From Chryseobacterium sp. ISL-6 (GTDB taxonomy: Bacteria > Bacteroidota > Bacteroidia > Flavobacteriales > Weeksellaceae), in NCBI RefSeq assembly GCF_018613715.1, contig NZ_JAGGPT010000003.1:177557-241556 (forward strand): DNA of 64,000 bases, given 5' to 3'. A model generated the notes under the pieces. That model worked only from the letters and a program-made list of their open reading frames with translations. It ran no database searches and had not been told where the DNA came from. Position 1 is the first letter of the stretch, and every line of letters begins with the position of its first letter. A program made the translations under genes and the position numbers. Positions 1-8,891 of this stretch are shown here, piece after piece.

Positions 1-1
1 A

Positions 2-358
2 GTTTCCAATGCTGTAGAAAGAACTGTTGCTAAAAGTAAGAAGAATGCTTATAAAAATGACCATTGGGATCTTGTGGATAAAGCTGAAAAAGATGTAAAC
101 TTTATCACAACGGTTAAAGAGAGTGAGCTTCCCACTGAATTAAAGGGTAAAAGTAAAGAAGAGGTAAAAAAAGTAGTGGGTCAAAAGTCAGCAGAAAGAG
201 GAAAAATTCAACGAGAGATTGAAGAGCTATCTAAAAAAAGACAAGATTATATTGATAAAGAAATGAAAAAACGTGGCAATGCAGATTCTGATGATCTTGG
301 AAAAGCGATTGAAAAATCTATTTTAGAATTGGCTAAGAAAAATGGATATAGTTCATAA
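2..358 (+). CDS. C-terminal part of a vWA-domain-like protein (5' end outside window)
   Basis: The frame is open from base 2 to the TAA at 356-358, so only the last 118 or so residues are in the window. The visible part is highly charged and probably helical: an N-terminal stretch ending in NDHWDLVD, then a region rich in Lys and Glu with ERGKIQREIEEL and KKRQDYIDKEM. From memory of the family, this combination is the C-terminal tail of Bacteroidetes vWA-domain proteins, where the metal-binding domain lies upstream. The vWA domain itself is not visible here. A GTG at 74 could be read as a start, but the unbroken upstream frame argues for a truncated larger gene. A hairpin terminator follows at 397-430. 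Confidence 0.65.
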   Translation, partial: VSNAVERTVAKSKKNAYKNDHWDLVDKAEKDVNFITTVKESELPTELKGKSKEEVKKVVGQKSAERGKIQREIEELSKKRQDYIDKEMKKRGNADSDDLGKAIEKSILELAKKNGYSS

Positions 359-396
359 CATAAAAATTTTCACATCCTTTTCATAGTTTTAAAACT

Positions 397-430
397 GGTG
401 GCTGAGGTTCCCAAAGCCACCGTTTTTTTT
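397..430 (+). terminator. Rho-independent terminator after the vWA-like gene
   Basis: GGTGGC at 397-402 pairs with GCCACC at 416-421, followed by G and a run of eight T. The hairpin lies between two convergent genes. Its core (398-420) is nearly identical to a hairpin at 41919-41941 on the other strand, so it is probably a dispersed palindrome used as a terminator. Confidence 0.75.
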
Positions 431-1634
431 ATCGTCCAAATTTAAAATATCTCGATAAGGGATGTTTTTTATTTTTCATAAACTTAGAGCTCATTTCCAT
501 TCCCGTCACAGAAAAAGTAATCCCATTTCCACCAAAACCAAGTACAAAATAAGAGTTTTTAAAGTTTTTATGCTCCCCGATATAAGGTAATCCATCTTTT
601 GTTTCACCAAAAGTACCAGCCCAGACAAAGTCGGTATAAAAATGATAATCGGGTTTAATTTTTTTTAAGGTCTTTATAATTTCCTTTTCTTTTTTATTGA
701 GCAAAGCATCACGCTTTCCGGCATCATAGAAATCCTCATCTCCACCTCCGATCAATAATCGGCCATCATCTGTAGTTCTCATGTACATATATGGTTCATC
801 GGTATTCCAAACAAGCGTATTTGTTATATTCTTAAATTTGTCATGATCAATTTCAGAAACGATAGCATAGGTACTTTTTAGATCTACAAAATTCTCTTTA
901 AGTAAATTTTTACTCTCATACCCTATGCAATAGATGATCTTTTTAGCTTTAATTTGAGGACCGTTAGTTGTTGTGACTAAATTATATCCTTTATAATATT
1001 TTACAGATTTCATTTCTGTTTTATCAAATATAGCAAGCCCCTTTTTTCTATTGAATTCCAATAATTCGTGAGCAAATTTAAAAGCATCGATACTGGCTCC
1101 CTGTTTGGATACAATCCCGCCATAGGTATTTTGAAACCCAAATTCCTTCTGAATTTCTTCAGCTTCCAACCATTTTACTTCAAATCCATATTTTTTTCTG
1201 GCTTCAAATTCTTTTTTTAACCAGGATACATCTTTCTTTTTCGAAGCAAAATACAGAGACCTTTTTCTCTTAAACCCAGCTTCTGTTTTTATTTCTTTAG
1301 TTAGTTTTTCTATAGTGTCAATTGAACCTGAACAAGCCTTGTAACTTTCAACAGCACCTTTTTCTCCTATCAGATTTATAAGTTCATAAAGTGGAACATC
1401 AATTTCGTATTGCAACATGGATGTGGTTGCTGAGGTACTTCCATTACAGATTTCCCGCTTATCTATAAGAATTGTCTGATATCCATCTTGTCGCATTTGA
1501 TGAGCAATTAAACTCCCTGTTATTCCACCTCCTATTACCAGTACATCACATTCTTCATCTGATTTTAATGACGGATAAGAAGCTATCAACCCGTTTTTTA
1601 CCAACCAAAATGGTTCATTAGACTTTAGATCCAT
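429..1634 (-). CDS. FAD-dependent oxidoreductase (DAO / glycine-oxidase-like family)
   Basis: A 401-residue protein with an N-terminal Rossmann dinucleotide-binding motif, VIGGGITGSLIA, at about residues 33-44. It ends with a typical DAO-family FAD-contact segment, GLPYIGEHKNFKN followed by FGGNGITFS, at about 350-380. Proteins of this type oxidise amines or amino acids and pass electrons to oxygen or a quinone; the substrate cannot be told from sequence. There is no signal peptide, so it is probably cytoplasmic. The gene stands alone, convergent with the upstream vWA-like gene and divergent from the SpoIIAA-like gene. Bacteroidetes members are usually annotated only as FAD-binding oxidoreductase. 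Confidence 0.85.
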   Translation of the reverse strand: MDLKSNEPFWLVKNGLIASYPSLKSDEECDVLVIGGGITGSLIAHQMRQDGYQTILIDKREICNGSTSATTSMLQYEIDVPLYELINLIGEKGAVESYKACSGSIDTIEKLTKEIKTEAGFKRKRSLYFASKKKDVSWLKKEFEARKKYGFEVKWLEAEEIQKEFGFQNTYGGIVSKQGASIDAFKFAHELLEFNRKKGLAIFDKTEMKSVKYYKGYNLVTTTNGPQIKAKKIIYCIGYESKNLLKENFVDLKSTYAIVSEIDHDKFKNITNTLVWNTDEPYMYMRTTDDGRLLIGGGDEDFYDAGKRDALLNKKEKEIIKTLKKIKPDYHFYTDFVWAGTFGETKDGLPYIGEHKNFKNSYFVLGFGGNGITFSVTGMEMSSKFMKNKKHPLSRYFKFGR

Positions 1635-1750
1635 ATTAATATTTTACAATAAATGTAATGATTTTTATGAGTTTTTAACGCTTTCCCCTGTATTAATGGT
1701 GTAATTATTGTTGGTTGAGATAGAATCAAACCACACTAAATATTAATATT

Positions 1751-2131
1751 ATGATAACTATCATTCCAGAAGCACCGGAAAATGTTGCAGCATTTAATGC
1801 AACAGGAGAAGTAACGAGAGAAGATTTTGAAAACCTTGTTATTCCTCATGTAAAAAAGAAAGTAGATCAATTTGATGAGCTCAATTATTTATTGTATTTA
1901 GATACCGATCTGGATAATTTCACTATGGGCGCATGGTTACAAGATGCTCTGTTAGGATTAAAAAATCTGGCCAACTGGAATCGAACTGCTATTGTCACTG
2001 ATAATGCGGGAGTTCAAAATTTTACAGACATTTTCAGTGTTCTATTGCCCGGTGAATTCAAGTCATTCCCTAAAGAAAATTTATACAATGCCCTTTACTG
2101 GTGTAAGAACGGTAATGAAGTTGAGGCATAA
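1751..2131 (+). CDS. SpoIIAA-like (STAS-related) protein
   Basis: A 126-residue soluble protein with no signal peptide. The pattern fits the SpoIIAA-like family: an N-terminal strand (MITIIPEAPENVAAFNATG), a central LNYLLYLDTDLDNFT segment, a WNRTAIVTDN strand and a C-terminal FPKENLYNALYWC helix. The fold is related to STAS anti-sigma-factor antagonists, but this branch lacks the usual phosphorylatable Ser motif, and its role in Bacteroidetes is unknown. It is a single gene, with its own terminator at 2141-2166 and divergent from the FAD oxidoreductase. Confidence 0.75.
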   Translation: MITIIPEAPENVAAFNATGEVTREDFENLVIPHVKKKVDQFDELNYLLYLDTDLDNFTMGAWLQDALLGLKNLANWNRTAIVTDNAGVQNFTDIFSVLLPGEFKSFPKENLYNALYWCKNGNEVEA

Positions 2132-2140
2132 AAGGGATAA

Positions 2141-2166
2141 AAAAAGAGGCAGTTAGCCTCTTTTTT
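2141..2166. terminator. Bidirectional hairpin terminator
   Basis: AAGAGGC (2144-2150) and GCCTCTT (2156-2162) form a stem flanked by A-run and T-run. It can terminate both the SpoIIAA-like gene (+) and the MFS gene (-). Confidence 0.8.
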
Positions 2167-2185
2167 ATTGATAATATGAAATAGA

Positions 2186-3370
2186 TTAAACTAAAGCCTC
2201 CTCTTTCAGAAGTTTTGAAGCTCTGTATAAATACATATATCTAATACTAATTAATAGCCCTATAAATGTCATTCCTACTCCAACGAGAGAAGGATATTTA
2301 AATGAAAAACCATGTTCTAAAGGAATTCCGCCTAAGAATGCTCCCATTGCATTAGCTATATTAAATGCAGCCTGCATAAAAGCAGCAGCCATCATTTCGC
2401 TTCTCGGAGCCGCTTTCATCATCATTATATTAATTGGTGCAGCCACAGACATCGATAATGCTCCACATATGAATGTCAATACTAAAGCGATTGTTCTGTT
2501 TTCAGAAAAGAAAAATATCCCAGCTAAAGAGGTCATCATAAGAAATAATAAAAGTGAACACGTCTTTTCAGGACCTAATTTATCTGATAAAAAGCCTCCA
2601 GCCAAATTTCCCACTACCATTCCTGCTCCAGCAAGAACCATTACATAAGCCATTTGACTGCTTTTAATTCCAGCAATGATCGTCATTAGTGGAGTTATAT
2701 AACTGAACCATGTAAAAAGTCCACCAAATCCGATTGCTGTAATCAAAAGTACTAGCCAGGATTGTTTATGTTTAAGAAATTTTAATTCTTCCAGAAAGTG
2801 GGTATCTTGTTTGGTTTCCATAGCAGGCAGCCAGAATTTTAAAAACAATAAGGCAAACAATCCGATTACAGCTACAATGACGAAATACCATTTCCAATGA
2901 AATGTATGCCCAATATAGGTAACCAAAGGAACCATAGCCAGGTTTGCTACAGTGAGACCTGTAAACATTAACGAGATATAGAAAGCTTCTTTTCCTTTTC
3001 CTGCCAGCCTTGAGGCTACTACCGTTCCTACACCGAAGAACGCTCCGTGCGGCAAACCAGACAGGAACCTGATGATCAACATTGATGTATAATCTGGGGC
3101 TATCGCTGATAAACCATTAAACAATGTAAAAATCATCATTAAGACAATCAGTACTTTCTTAGGTGGAAATTTCACTGAATAACCGATCAATATCGGAGCA
3201 CCAATAACCACTCCTAGTGCATAAGCCGAAATTAAATGTCCGGCTTCCGGAATACTTACATGAAGTGTCTTGGCAATATCAGGTAATAAACCCATAATGG
3301 TAAACTCTGTAGTTCCAATCCCCAAACCACCAATTGCAAGTGGTATTATCCTCTTATCTATCATTCCCAT
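2186..3370 (-). CDS. MFS transporter, AraJ/YdhP-like drug/metabolite efflux type
   Basis: A 394-residue, strongly hydrophobic protein with about 12 predicted membrane segments. The N-terminus (IIPLAIGGLGIGTTEFTIMG then LLPDIA) is the signature of the DHA1 family that includes AraJ and YdhP, and a second-half motif GGFLSDKLGPEK corresponds to the MFS loop 8-9 motif. These proteins are proton-coupled exporters of sugars or drugs; the substrate is not deducible. Initiation could be at residue 1 or at the second Met two codons on. The gene is divergent from an AraC-family regulator whose start is 178 bp away, a classic regulator/transporter arrangement, so AraC control is likely. Confidence 0.9.
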   Translation of the reverse strand: MGMIDKRIIPLAIGGLGIGTTEFTIMGLLPDIAKTLHVSIPEAGHLISAYALGVVIGAPILIGYSVKFPPKKVLIVLMMIFTLFNGLSAIAPDYTSMLIIRFLSGLPHGAFFGVGTVVASRLAGKGKEAFYISLMFTGLTVANLAMVPLVTYIGHTFHWKWYFVIVAVIGLFALLFLKFWLPAMETKQDTHFLEELKFLKHKQSWLVLLITAIGFGGLFTWFSYITPLMTIIAGIKSSQMAYVMVLAGAGMVVGNLAGGFLSDKLGPEKTCSLLLFLMMTSLAGIFFFSENRTIALVLTFICGALSMSVAAPINIMMMKAAPRSEMMAAAFMQAAFNIANAMGAFLGGIPLEHGFSFKYPSLVGVGMTFIGLLISIRYMYLYRASKLLKEEALV

Positions 3371-3548
3371 ATCATTAAAAAAAATCTTTGGATTGCTGCT
3401 TTTCTAAACACCGTCTACAACCCTTTGTTTTTGAAAGTGCAAAAATCGGCAGAAATATTTATTTCCACTTCTACTCAAATGATAAAAATTTGCTCTATAT
3501 TAACCTTTTTACTTAATTTTGAATTAAGAAATAATCAAGATAGAACCA

Positions 3549-4403
3549 ATGAAAATCCAAAAGGAAATTATTGAATTTGAAAAAGGAAAATCATTTAAAC
3601 TTTTTGCCCCTTCCTTAAAAAATTGTTTTTTCTGGCATTATCACCCTGAAATCGAACTGGTTTATGTTGAAGCTATTAATGGTATTCGTCATGTAGGAAA
3701 AGATATTTCTGATTTTACAGACAGTGATTTGCTTTTAATTGGTTCTAATGTTCCGCATCTTAATTTTGACTATAGAATTCAAACGGAATGCAAACAATTG
3801 GTTCTTCAGATGAGAGAAAATTTCCTTCAGGATATTATCATTCCAGTTCCGGAATTTGAAAATATAAAACATCTCCTGGAGCGTTCTTATTTAGGGCTTT
3901 CTTTTTCTGGAGAAGCTAAAAGACAGGTAGTAGAAAAAATGCACATCATCAAAGACTCCGACTCTTTTGATTCTTTAATAGGTTTAATAGAGATTCTACA
4001 GATCTTAGCTAATTCAAAAGAAGTAAAAGAATTAAACAGGGATGACACCCGGATCAAATGGTTCCTGAATGATAAAATAAGAATGGGAACGATCTACGAT
4101 TACATTCACGAGAACTACGACAAAAAAACGAACGTTAATCAGATTGCTGAGATCGTAAGTCTAAGTACTCCTGCTTTTTGCCGATATTTTAAAAAGCAAA
4201 CGAATATGACCTTTACTGATTTCGTAAATAACTACAGGATTAATCAGGCCAAAATATTTTTACTGAAAGATTCATCCATAACAGAAGTTTGTTTTCAGGT
4301 AGGTTTTGAGAGTCTTTCCTACTTTAATAAATTATTCAAACAGCACGTTGGAGAAACACCATCAGAGTTTAGGAAAAGGCATTTGGATAAGGTTGAAAGT
4401 TGA
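3549..4403 (+). CDS. AraC-family transcriptional regulator
   Basis: A 284-residue protein with an N-terminal cupin-like sensor (FWHYHPEIELVYV, about residues 27-40) and a C-terminal double helix-turn-helix at about 185-280. The second helix-turn-helix contains the family pattern ITEVCFQVGFESLSYFNKLFK followed by GETPSEFRKRH, here quoted in two parts. It is divergent from the MFS exporter and is the obvious candidate to control it. The effector is unknown; the histidines in the cupin strand suggest a small-molecule pocket. The transcript ends at the hairpin at 4475-4498, shared with lipA. Confidence 0.9.
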   Translation: MKIQKEIIEFEKGKSFKLFAPSLKNCFFWHYHPEIELVYVEAINGIRHVGKDISDFTDSDLLLIGSNVPHLNFDYRIQTECKQLVLQMRENFLQDIIIPVPEFENIKHLLERSYLGLSFSGEAKRQVVEKMHIIKDSDSFDSLIGLIEILQILANSKEVKELNRDDTRIKWFLNDKIRMGTIYDYIHENYDKKTNVNQIAEIVSLSTPAFCRYFKKQTNMTFTDFVNNYRINQAKIFLLKDSSITEVCFQVGFESLSYFNKLFKQHVGETPSEFRKRHLDKVES

Positions 4404-4474
4404 GCTACGAAGTATCAAGTGTAATCTTTCACTTCCATGTTGTTACTGATTTAATTAAACTTTCAAATAAAAAA

Positions 4475-4498
4475 ATCGCTCCAGTTTTGGAGCGATTA
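4475..4498. terminator. Bidirectional hairpin terminator between araC-type gene and lipA
   Basis: ATCGCTCCA and TGGAGCGAT form a stem of about 9-10 bp with an A-run upstream and T-rich sequence downstream. It lies between convergent genes. Confidence 0.8.
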
Positions 4499-4504
4499 TA
4501 TTTT

Positions 4505-5371
4505 TTAATGAATATGTTTTTCAGCGTGGTAAGAACTTCTTACAAGAGGTGAACTTTCAACATGTCTGAAACCTAAACTTCTTGCAAAGTCTCCAAATTC
4601 ATCGAACTCTTCAGGTGTAATGAATTTTTTCACAGGCAAATGTTTTTTAGTAGGCTGTAAATATTGTCCCATGGTGATGATATCAACATTTGCATTCCTG
4701 ATGTCTTCGATTGTTTGAAAAACTTCGTCTTTTTCCTCTCCCAGCCCTAGCATAAGACCTGTTTTTGTTCTTCTTTGACCTGCTTCTTTCAGATATCTTA
4801 ATACTTCAAGACTTCTTTCATATTTAGCCTGAATTCTCACTTCTCTTGTTAAACGTTTTACCGTTTCCATGTTATGGGAGATCACTTCAGGAGCTACATC
4901 TACCATTCTGTCAAGGTGTTTTGTCAGACCTTGAAAGTCCGGTATAAGAGTTTCCATTGTAGTACCTGGAGAAATTCTTCTTACAGCATTTACAGTTTCA
5001 CCCCAAAGAATAGAACCCATATCTTTCAGATCATCACGATCTACAGAAGTAAGTACAGCATGTTTGATCTTCATTAATTTGATAGAACGTGCTACTTTTT
5101 CAGGTTCATCCCAGTTTACATCCATGGGTTTTCCGGTTTTAACTCCACAAAATCCACAGCTTCTTGTACAGATGTTTCCTAATATCATGAAAGTTGCAGT
5201 TCCTTCACCCCAACATTCACCCATATTCGGGCAGCTTCCACTCTGGCAAATTGTATTTAATTTATATTTATCAACCAAGCTTCTAAGTTCTCTGTAATTC
5301 TTTCCGGTAGGAAGTTTTACACGAATCCACTTTGGTTTTTGAACGGTAGTGTCTTGAACTAAATTTTCCAT
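4505..5371 (-). CDS. lipA: Lipoyl synthase
   Basis: Radical-SAM enzyme that inserts two sulfurs into octanoyl groups on lipoyl domains. All expected motifs are present in 288 residues: the auxiliary-cluster cysteines C42, C47 and C53 in [12 protein letters not shown], the radical-SAM CxxxCxxC motif (C68, C72, C75 in CTRSCGFC), and the C-terminal RSSYHAE whose Ser ligates the auxiliary cluster. Length matches the family. It is a single gene; a TAACTTTG promoter element lies 17 bp upstream at 5388-5395 on the minus strand. Confidence 0.97.
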   Translation of the reverse strand: MENLVQDTTVQKPKWIRVKLPTGKNYRELRSLVDKYKLNTICQSGSCPNMGECWGEGTATFMILGNICTRSCGFCGVKTGKPMDVNWDEPEKVARSIKLMKIKHAVLTSVDRDDLKDMGSILWGETVNAVRRISPGTTMETLIPDFQGLTKHLDRMVDVAPEVISHNMETVKRLTREVRIQAKYERSLEVLRYLKEAGQRRTKTGLMLGLGEEKDEVFQTIEDIRNANVDIITMGQYLQPTKKHLPVKKFITPEEFDEFGDFARSLGFRHVESSPLVRSSYHAEKHIH

Positions 5372-5387
5372 TTCTAAAATTGAAGTT

Positions 5388-5395
5388 CAAAGTTA
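5388..5395 (-). promoter_or_regulatory. Candidate -7 element (TAACTTTG) for lipA
   Basis: Matches the Bacteroidetes TAnnTTTG consensus just upstream of the lipA start. No convincing -33 TTTG was seen at the usual spacing. Confidence 0.45.
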
Positions 5396-5486
5396 AGGAA
5401 TTTTTAATGGAAACCATCTAACAGAGAAATTGATGGAACATATAATTAAAAATATAATTGTAAATTGAACCCACAAAATCCCCTGT

Positions 5487-6134
5487 ATGAAAACGATATT
5501 TTGCCTATTATCACTGCTTTTCAGCACGATCTCTTTTGCACAAAAAGAATTTCAACCGAAAGATTCTGAAATGATTGAAACAGTAGATGGAGATCTTGAT
5601 GGAGATAAAATTCCTGAAAAAGTAATTGTATATAATACAAAGGACACGACGGATATGGGTAATGTACGTGAAATTCAAATCTTGAAAAAGACTAATGGAA
5701 AGTGGGCTGTCCTGGAAAAGTCAAAAAACGCCTTACTGGAAAGTAAACATGGCGGAATGGATGGTGATCCTTATCAGGGTACCATCATAAAAAATGGTAT
5801 TTTAGAAATTACTCAAGCTGGCGGAAGCAGCTGGAAATGGGGATATACGGATAAATACAGGTTTCAGAATGGCCATTTTGAATTGATAGGTCATTCGCTA
5901 AGCTATGGAAGACCGGGAGATTATTGGGCTGATATGGATTATAATCTTTCTACGGGAAAACTTATGTATTCTAAAGAAGTAGAAGATACGACCAATCCTG
6001 AAAATGGAAAGTCCGAAAAAGAAACCGTTATTAAAAAGGATTGGAAGATTAATTTACAAAATAGAAACACAAATAGAGAAACGAAAGAAAGAAGCTTTAT
6101 ATTTCCAAAAACAAAAGCTGAGTTTCATTTGTAA
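5487..6134 (+). CDS. Secreted/periplasmic protein of unknown function
   Basis: A 215-residue protein with a clear signal peptide (MKTIFCLLSLLFSTISFAQ, cleavage expected after FAQ or before KEF). The mature N-terminus carries VDGDLDGDKIPEKVIVYN, an aspartate-rich DxDxDxxxD-type loop that resembles the calcium-binding turns of VCBS/FG-GAP repeat proteins. Function is unknown. Its stop codon abuts the stop of the convergent sigma-factor gene with no intervening base, so the two 3' ends cannot carry separate terminators. Confidence 0.7.
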   Translation: MKTIFCLLSLLFSTISFAQKEFQPKDSEMIETVDGDLDGDKIPEKVIVYNTKDTTDMGNVREIQILKKTNGKWAVLEKSKNALLESKHGGMDGDPYQGTIIKNGILEITQAGGSSWKWGYTDKYRFQNGHFELIGHSLSYGRPGDYWADMDYNLSTGKLMYSKEVEDTTNPENGKSEKETVIKKDWKINLQNRNTNRETKERSFIFPKTKAEFHL

Positions 6135-6704
6135 TTAATCCTCATCAAACTCATTATTTTTCAGAAGCTCAGCTAATACTTTTTTAGCACGCATTACTCT
6201 TACTTTGGTATTCGCAATAGAAATACCTAATTCTTCTGCAATTTCTTTGATGCTTTTTTCTTCAAAGAATCTTAATTTTATAATATCCTGATAATTGGCG
6301 TCTAAAGATTCTATTGTTTTAATGATTTTCTTTTGTTCTTCTTTGGAAATCATTAATTCTTCGGGTGATTTTGCAAATTGATTTTTTACCTCGTCAAGAT
6401 TTTCAGTAGGATCCTGATTTTCTCGACTTCTTTTTCTCCAGAAATCAATAACCGTATTCTGAGCAATTGTTAATATCCAGGTTTTAAATTGAAAATGAGG
6501 ATCGTACATATCCAATTTTGACAATACTTTAGAGAAAACATTTACTGTGATCTCATCCGTGTCATTTTCATCCCGTACTTTTTTCATTACAAAAGAAAAA
6601 ACATCAACCCAAAAAACATTAATGAGTTTTGTCTGGGCTTTCTGATCTTTTTCTTTTGCCTTTTGAATAAGTAAAAATAACTGTTCGTCGTTCATTATTA
6701 ACAA
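6135..6704 (-). CDS. RNA polymerase sigma-70 factor, ECF-like
   Basis: A 189-residue sigma factor with region 2 at about 25-90 (including FQFKTWILTIAQNTVIDFWRK, the -10-recognition helix) and region 4 at about 125-180 (LRFFEEKSIKEIAEELGIS helix-turn-helix). No anti-sigma factor gene is adjacent, unlike many ECF loci in Bacteroidetes. The gene is convergent with a secreted protein of unknown function and divergent from tyrS. The start codon has a Met three residues later (MLIMNDEQ); MNDEQLF is an equally likely start. Confidence 0.9.
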   Translation of the reverse strand: MLIMNDEQLFLLIQKAKEKDQKAQTKLINVFWVDVFSFVMKKVRDENDTDEITVNVFSKVLSKLDMYDPHFQFKTWILTIAQNTVIDFWRKRSRENQDPTENLDEVKNQFAKSPEELMISKEEQKKIIKTIESLDANYQDIIKLRFFEEKSIKEIAEELGISIANTKVRVMRAKKVLAELLKNNEFDED

Positions 6705-6868
6705 ATATAATTTATTTTAAGTAAAATCGCAAAAACACTAAATAGCGTGATTGTTAAATTACAAAAAACCAAAATCTGATCATTGTGAAATCGTAAGTTT
6801 GAATTTCTTTTTCAAACTTTTACTATTTTACCCCTTTACAAATTAACATTTCTTAACCTTGAATTCCT

Positions 6869-6876
6869 TATCTTTG
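6869..6876 (+). promoter_or_regulatory. Candidate -7 element (TATCTTTG) for tyrS
   Basis: Exact match to TAnnTTTG, 29 bp before the tyrS start. A -33 element is not obvious in the AT-rich sequence upstream. Confidence 0.6.
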
Positions 6877-6905
6877 CACGGTTAAATTTTAAAGAAAATT
6901 ATAAT

Positions 6906-8201
6906 ATGAATTCCTTTATTGAAGAATTAAAATGGCGTGGTCTTTTTGCTGATATGATGCCAGGAACCGATGAACAACTGAATAAAGAGGTAACTACGGC
7001 ATATATTGGTTTTGATCCAACGGCTGATTCTTTACATATTGGAAGTCTTATTCAGATCAAAATTCTGGCTCATTTTCAGCAGCACGGCCATAAGCCAATT
7101 GCTCTGGTTGGTGGTGCTACAGGCATGATCGGTGATCCATCAGGAAAATCATCTGAAAGAAATCTTTTGGATGAAGAAACCCTTCTTCACTATGTTGATT
7201 GTTTAAAAAATCAGCTTTCAAAGTTTTTAGATTTTGACGGAGACGGAGCTAATAAAGCAGAATTGGTCAACAATTATGATTGGATGAAAAACATCTCGTT
7301 TTTAGATTTTGCTAAGAACGTTGGTAAGAATATTACCGTTAATTATATGATGGCAAAGGATTCTGTAAAGAAAAGATTTTCTGGAGAAGCAGGAGCTGAC
7401 GGAATGAGTTTCACAGAATTCACTTACCAGCTTATTCAAGGATACGATTTCCTTCATTTATACCAAAATAACAACGTAAAGCTACAAATGGGAGGTTCTG
7501 ACCAGTGGGGAAATATCACTACAGGAACAGAATTGATCCGCAGAAAAGCTCAGGGTGAGGCTTTTGCCCTAACAGTTCCTTTGATCACAAAAGCGGACGG
7601 TTCCAAATTTGGAAAATCTGAAAGTGGTGAAAATTACTGGTTAGATAAAAAGAAAACATCACCATATAAATTCTACCAGTTTTGGCTGAATGCTACAGAT
7701 GCAGATGCTGAAAGGTTTATTAAATTTTACACATTCCTAAGCAAAGAGGAAATCGATGGTTTAATTGAAGAACACAAAACAGCTCCACATGAGAGAAAAC
7801 TGCAAAAGAAATTAGCCGAAGAGGTTACGGTTTGGGTACATGGAAGAGAAGAATATGAAAAATCTGTAAAAGCTTCTGAAATTCTTTTTGGACGTTCTAC
7901 TGCCGAAGATTTGATAAGCCTTGACGAAGAAATATTTCTTGAGGTTTTCGATGGAGTTCCACAAAAAGAAGTGGCAAAAGATGATGTCTTAGGAATAAAT
8001 ATTGTTGATCTGCTTTCTGAAAAATCAGGATTTTTAAAATCTAAAAGTGAAGCTCAGAGAGAAATCAAAGGCAATGCGATTTCAATCAATAAGGAAAAAG
8101 TAAATGATACTTTTACGGCTAATGAAAGTGATCTTATTGATGGTAAGTTTCTTTTATTACAAAAAGGAAAGAAAAGCTACTTTATTGTAAAAGTAATTTA
8201 A
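6906..8201 (+). CDS. tyrS: Tyrosyl-tRNA synthetase
   Basis: Class I aminoacyl-tRNA synthetase that charges tRNA-Tyr. The 431-residue protein has the HIGH-like motif HIGS at 44-47 and the KMSKS-like KFGKS at 234-238. A C-terminal S4 RNA-binding domain spans about 365-430. Length and order match bacterial TyrS. It is monocistronic, with a consensus promoter at 6869-6876 and a strong terminator at 8209-8232. Confidence 0.97.
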   Translation: MNSFIEELKWRGLFADMMPGTDEQLNKEVTTAYIGFDPTADSLHIGSLIQIKILAHFQQHGHKPIALVGGATGMIGDPSGKSSERNLLDEETLLHYVDCLKNQLSKFLDFDGDGANKAELVNNYDWMKNISFLDFAKNVGKNITVNYMMAKDSVKKRFSGEAGADGMSFTEFTYQLIQGYDFLHLYQNNNVKLQMGGSDQWGNITTGTELIRRKAQGEAFALTVPLITKADGSKFGKSESGENYWLDKKKTSPYKFYQFWLNATDADAERFIKFYTFLSKEEIDGLIEEHKTAPHERKLQKKLAEEVTVWVHGREEYEKSVKASEILFGRSTAEDLISLDEEIFLEVFDGVPQKEVAKDDVLGINIVDLLSEKSGFLKSKSEAQREIKGNAISINKEKVNDTFTANESDLIDGKFLLLQKGKKSYFIVKVI

Positions 8202-8208
8202 TAAAAAA

Positions 8209-8232
8209 AGCAACTGTTATAAAACAGTTGCT
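8209..8232. terminator. Bidirectional hairpin terminator after tyrS
   Basis: AGCAACTGTT pairs with AACAGTTGCT and is flanked by A-run and T-run. It also serves the convergent lipoprotein gene at 8254. Confidence 0.85.
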
Positions 8233-8253
8233 TTTTTATTATATAATTTGTGA

Positions 8254-8679
8254 TTAGAAACTGTAACTAGCCGTTGCGGAAAGAGTGGTTCCACTTCCTG
8301 TTGCTTCTTTTTTTAATTCACCATCTATATAGACCTGTACTTTTAAAGTAGAATTTGCGTTAGCACCAGTACCCACTACTCCACCGTTTACAATAACTGC
8401 TCCTGCAGGAGCAGTAAATTCAGGACTGGTCCAGCTGGTTCCACTAAGTCCGGTTACTTGTGTATTATTAGCATCATATCCGTACGCTGCATTAGCTATA
8501 CTACTTCCTGGAGACGCTTGTGCTTTAAAAACCACTTTATGACTGGTTCCAGAGCCACCTCCTCCGTTATTGTCATCGTCATCATCATTATTGCAAGATG
8601 TAACAAATCCTAAAAGCAAAGCCATTATCAGCATAACAAAGCTTCCTTTTAATACTTGGTTTAATTTCATTTTTTTCAT
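8254..8679 (-). CDS. Lipoprotein of unknown function, paralogue of the lipoprotein at 11565-11999
   Basis: A 141-residue lipoprotein: a hydrophobic signal ending LLGFVTSC, then the acidic NNDDDDDNN tract and a Gly-rich linker. The mature domain is an all-beta-looking module (HKVVFKA, WTSPEF, STLKVQVYIDGE) with a Tyr/Phe end. The same pattern recurs in the lipoprotein at 11565-11999 (HIVQFEV, WTSGEF, STLTVTIWIDGE). The spacing and the VxxxIDGE strand recall small MmpS/immunoglobulin-like domains, but this is only a resemblance. The acidic residues after the Cys resemble surface-export signals of Bacteroidetes. The gene is divergent from a two-component system. Confidence 0.75.
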   Translation of the reverse strand: MKKMKLNQVLKGSFVMLIMALLLGFVTSCNNDDDDDNNGGGGSGTSHKVVFKAQASPGSSIANAAYGYDANNTQVTGLSGTSWTSPEFTAPAGAVIVNGGVVGTGANANSTLKVQVYIDGELKKEATGSGTTLSATASYSF

Positions 8680-8891
8680 AAGTTCTCTTGTTTAAATTTT
8701 CTACTATTATTTTTAATTCTATGATGAGTTGATTTGATTACTACAAAACTATTCTAGTATAAAGAGATTATCAATCCTTGAAAAACAGTAATTATTTCTA
8801 CTTAATCTTAGGTATTTTTAGTGCTAGAAATTTTAGCTAAATTGTAGGTCTTATAATAAAAAATACTGATTTATATCAAAAATTTATAAAG

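Noticed and set aside
4874..5297. Two forward ORFs inside lipA
   Set aside because: They lie entirely antisense to a well-supported gene and show no family pattern.
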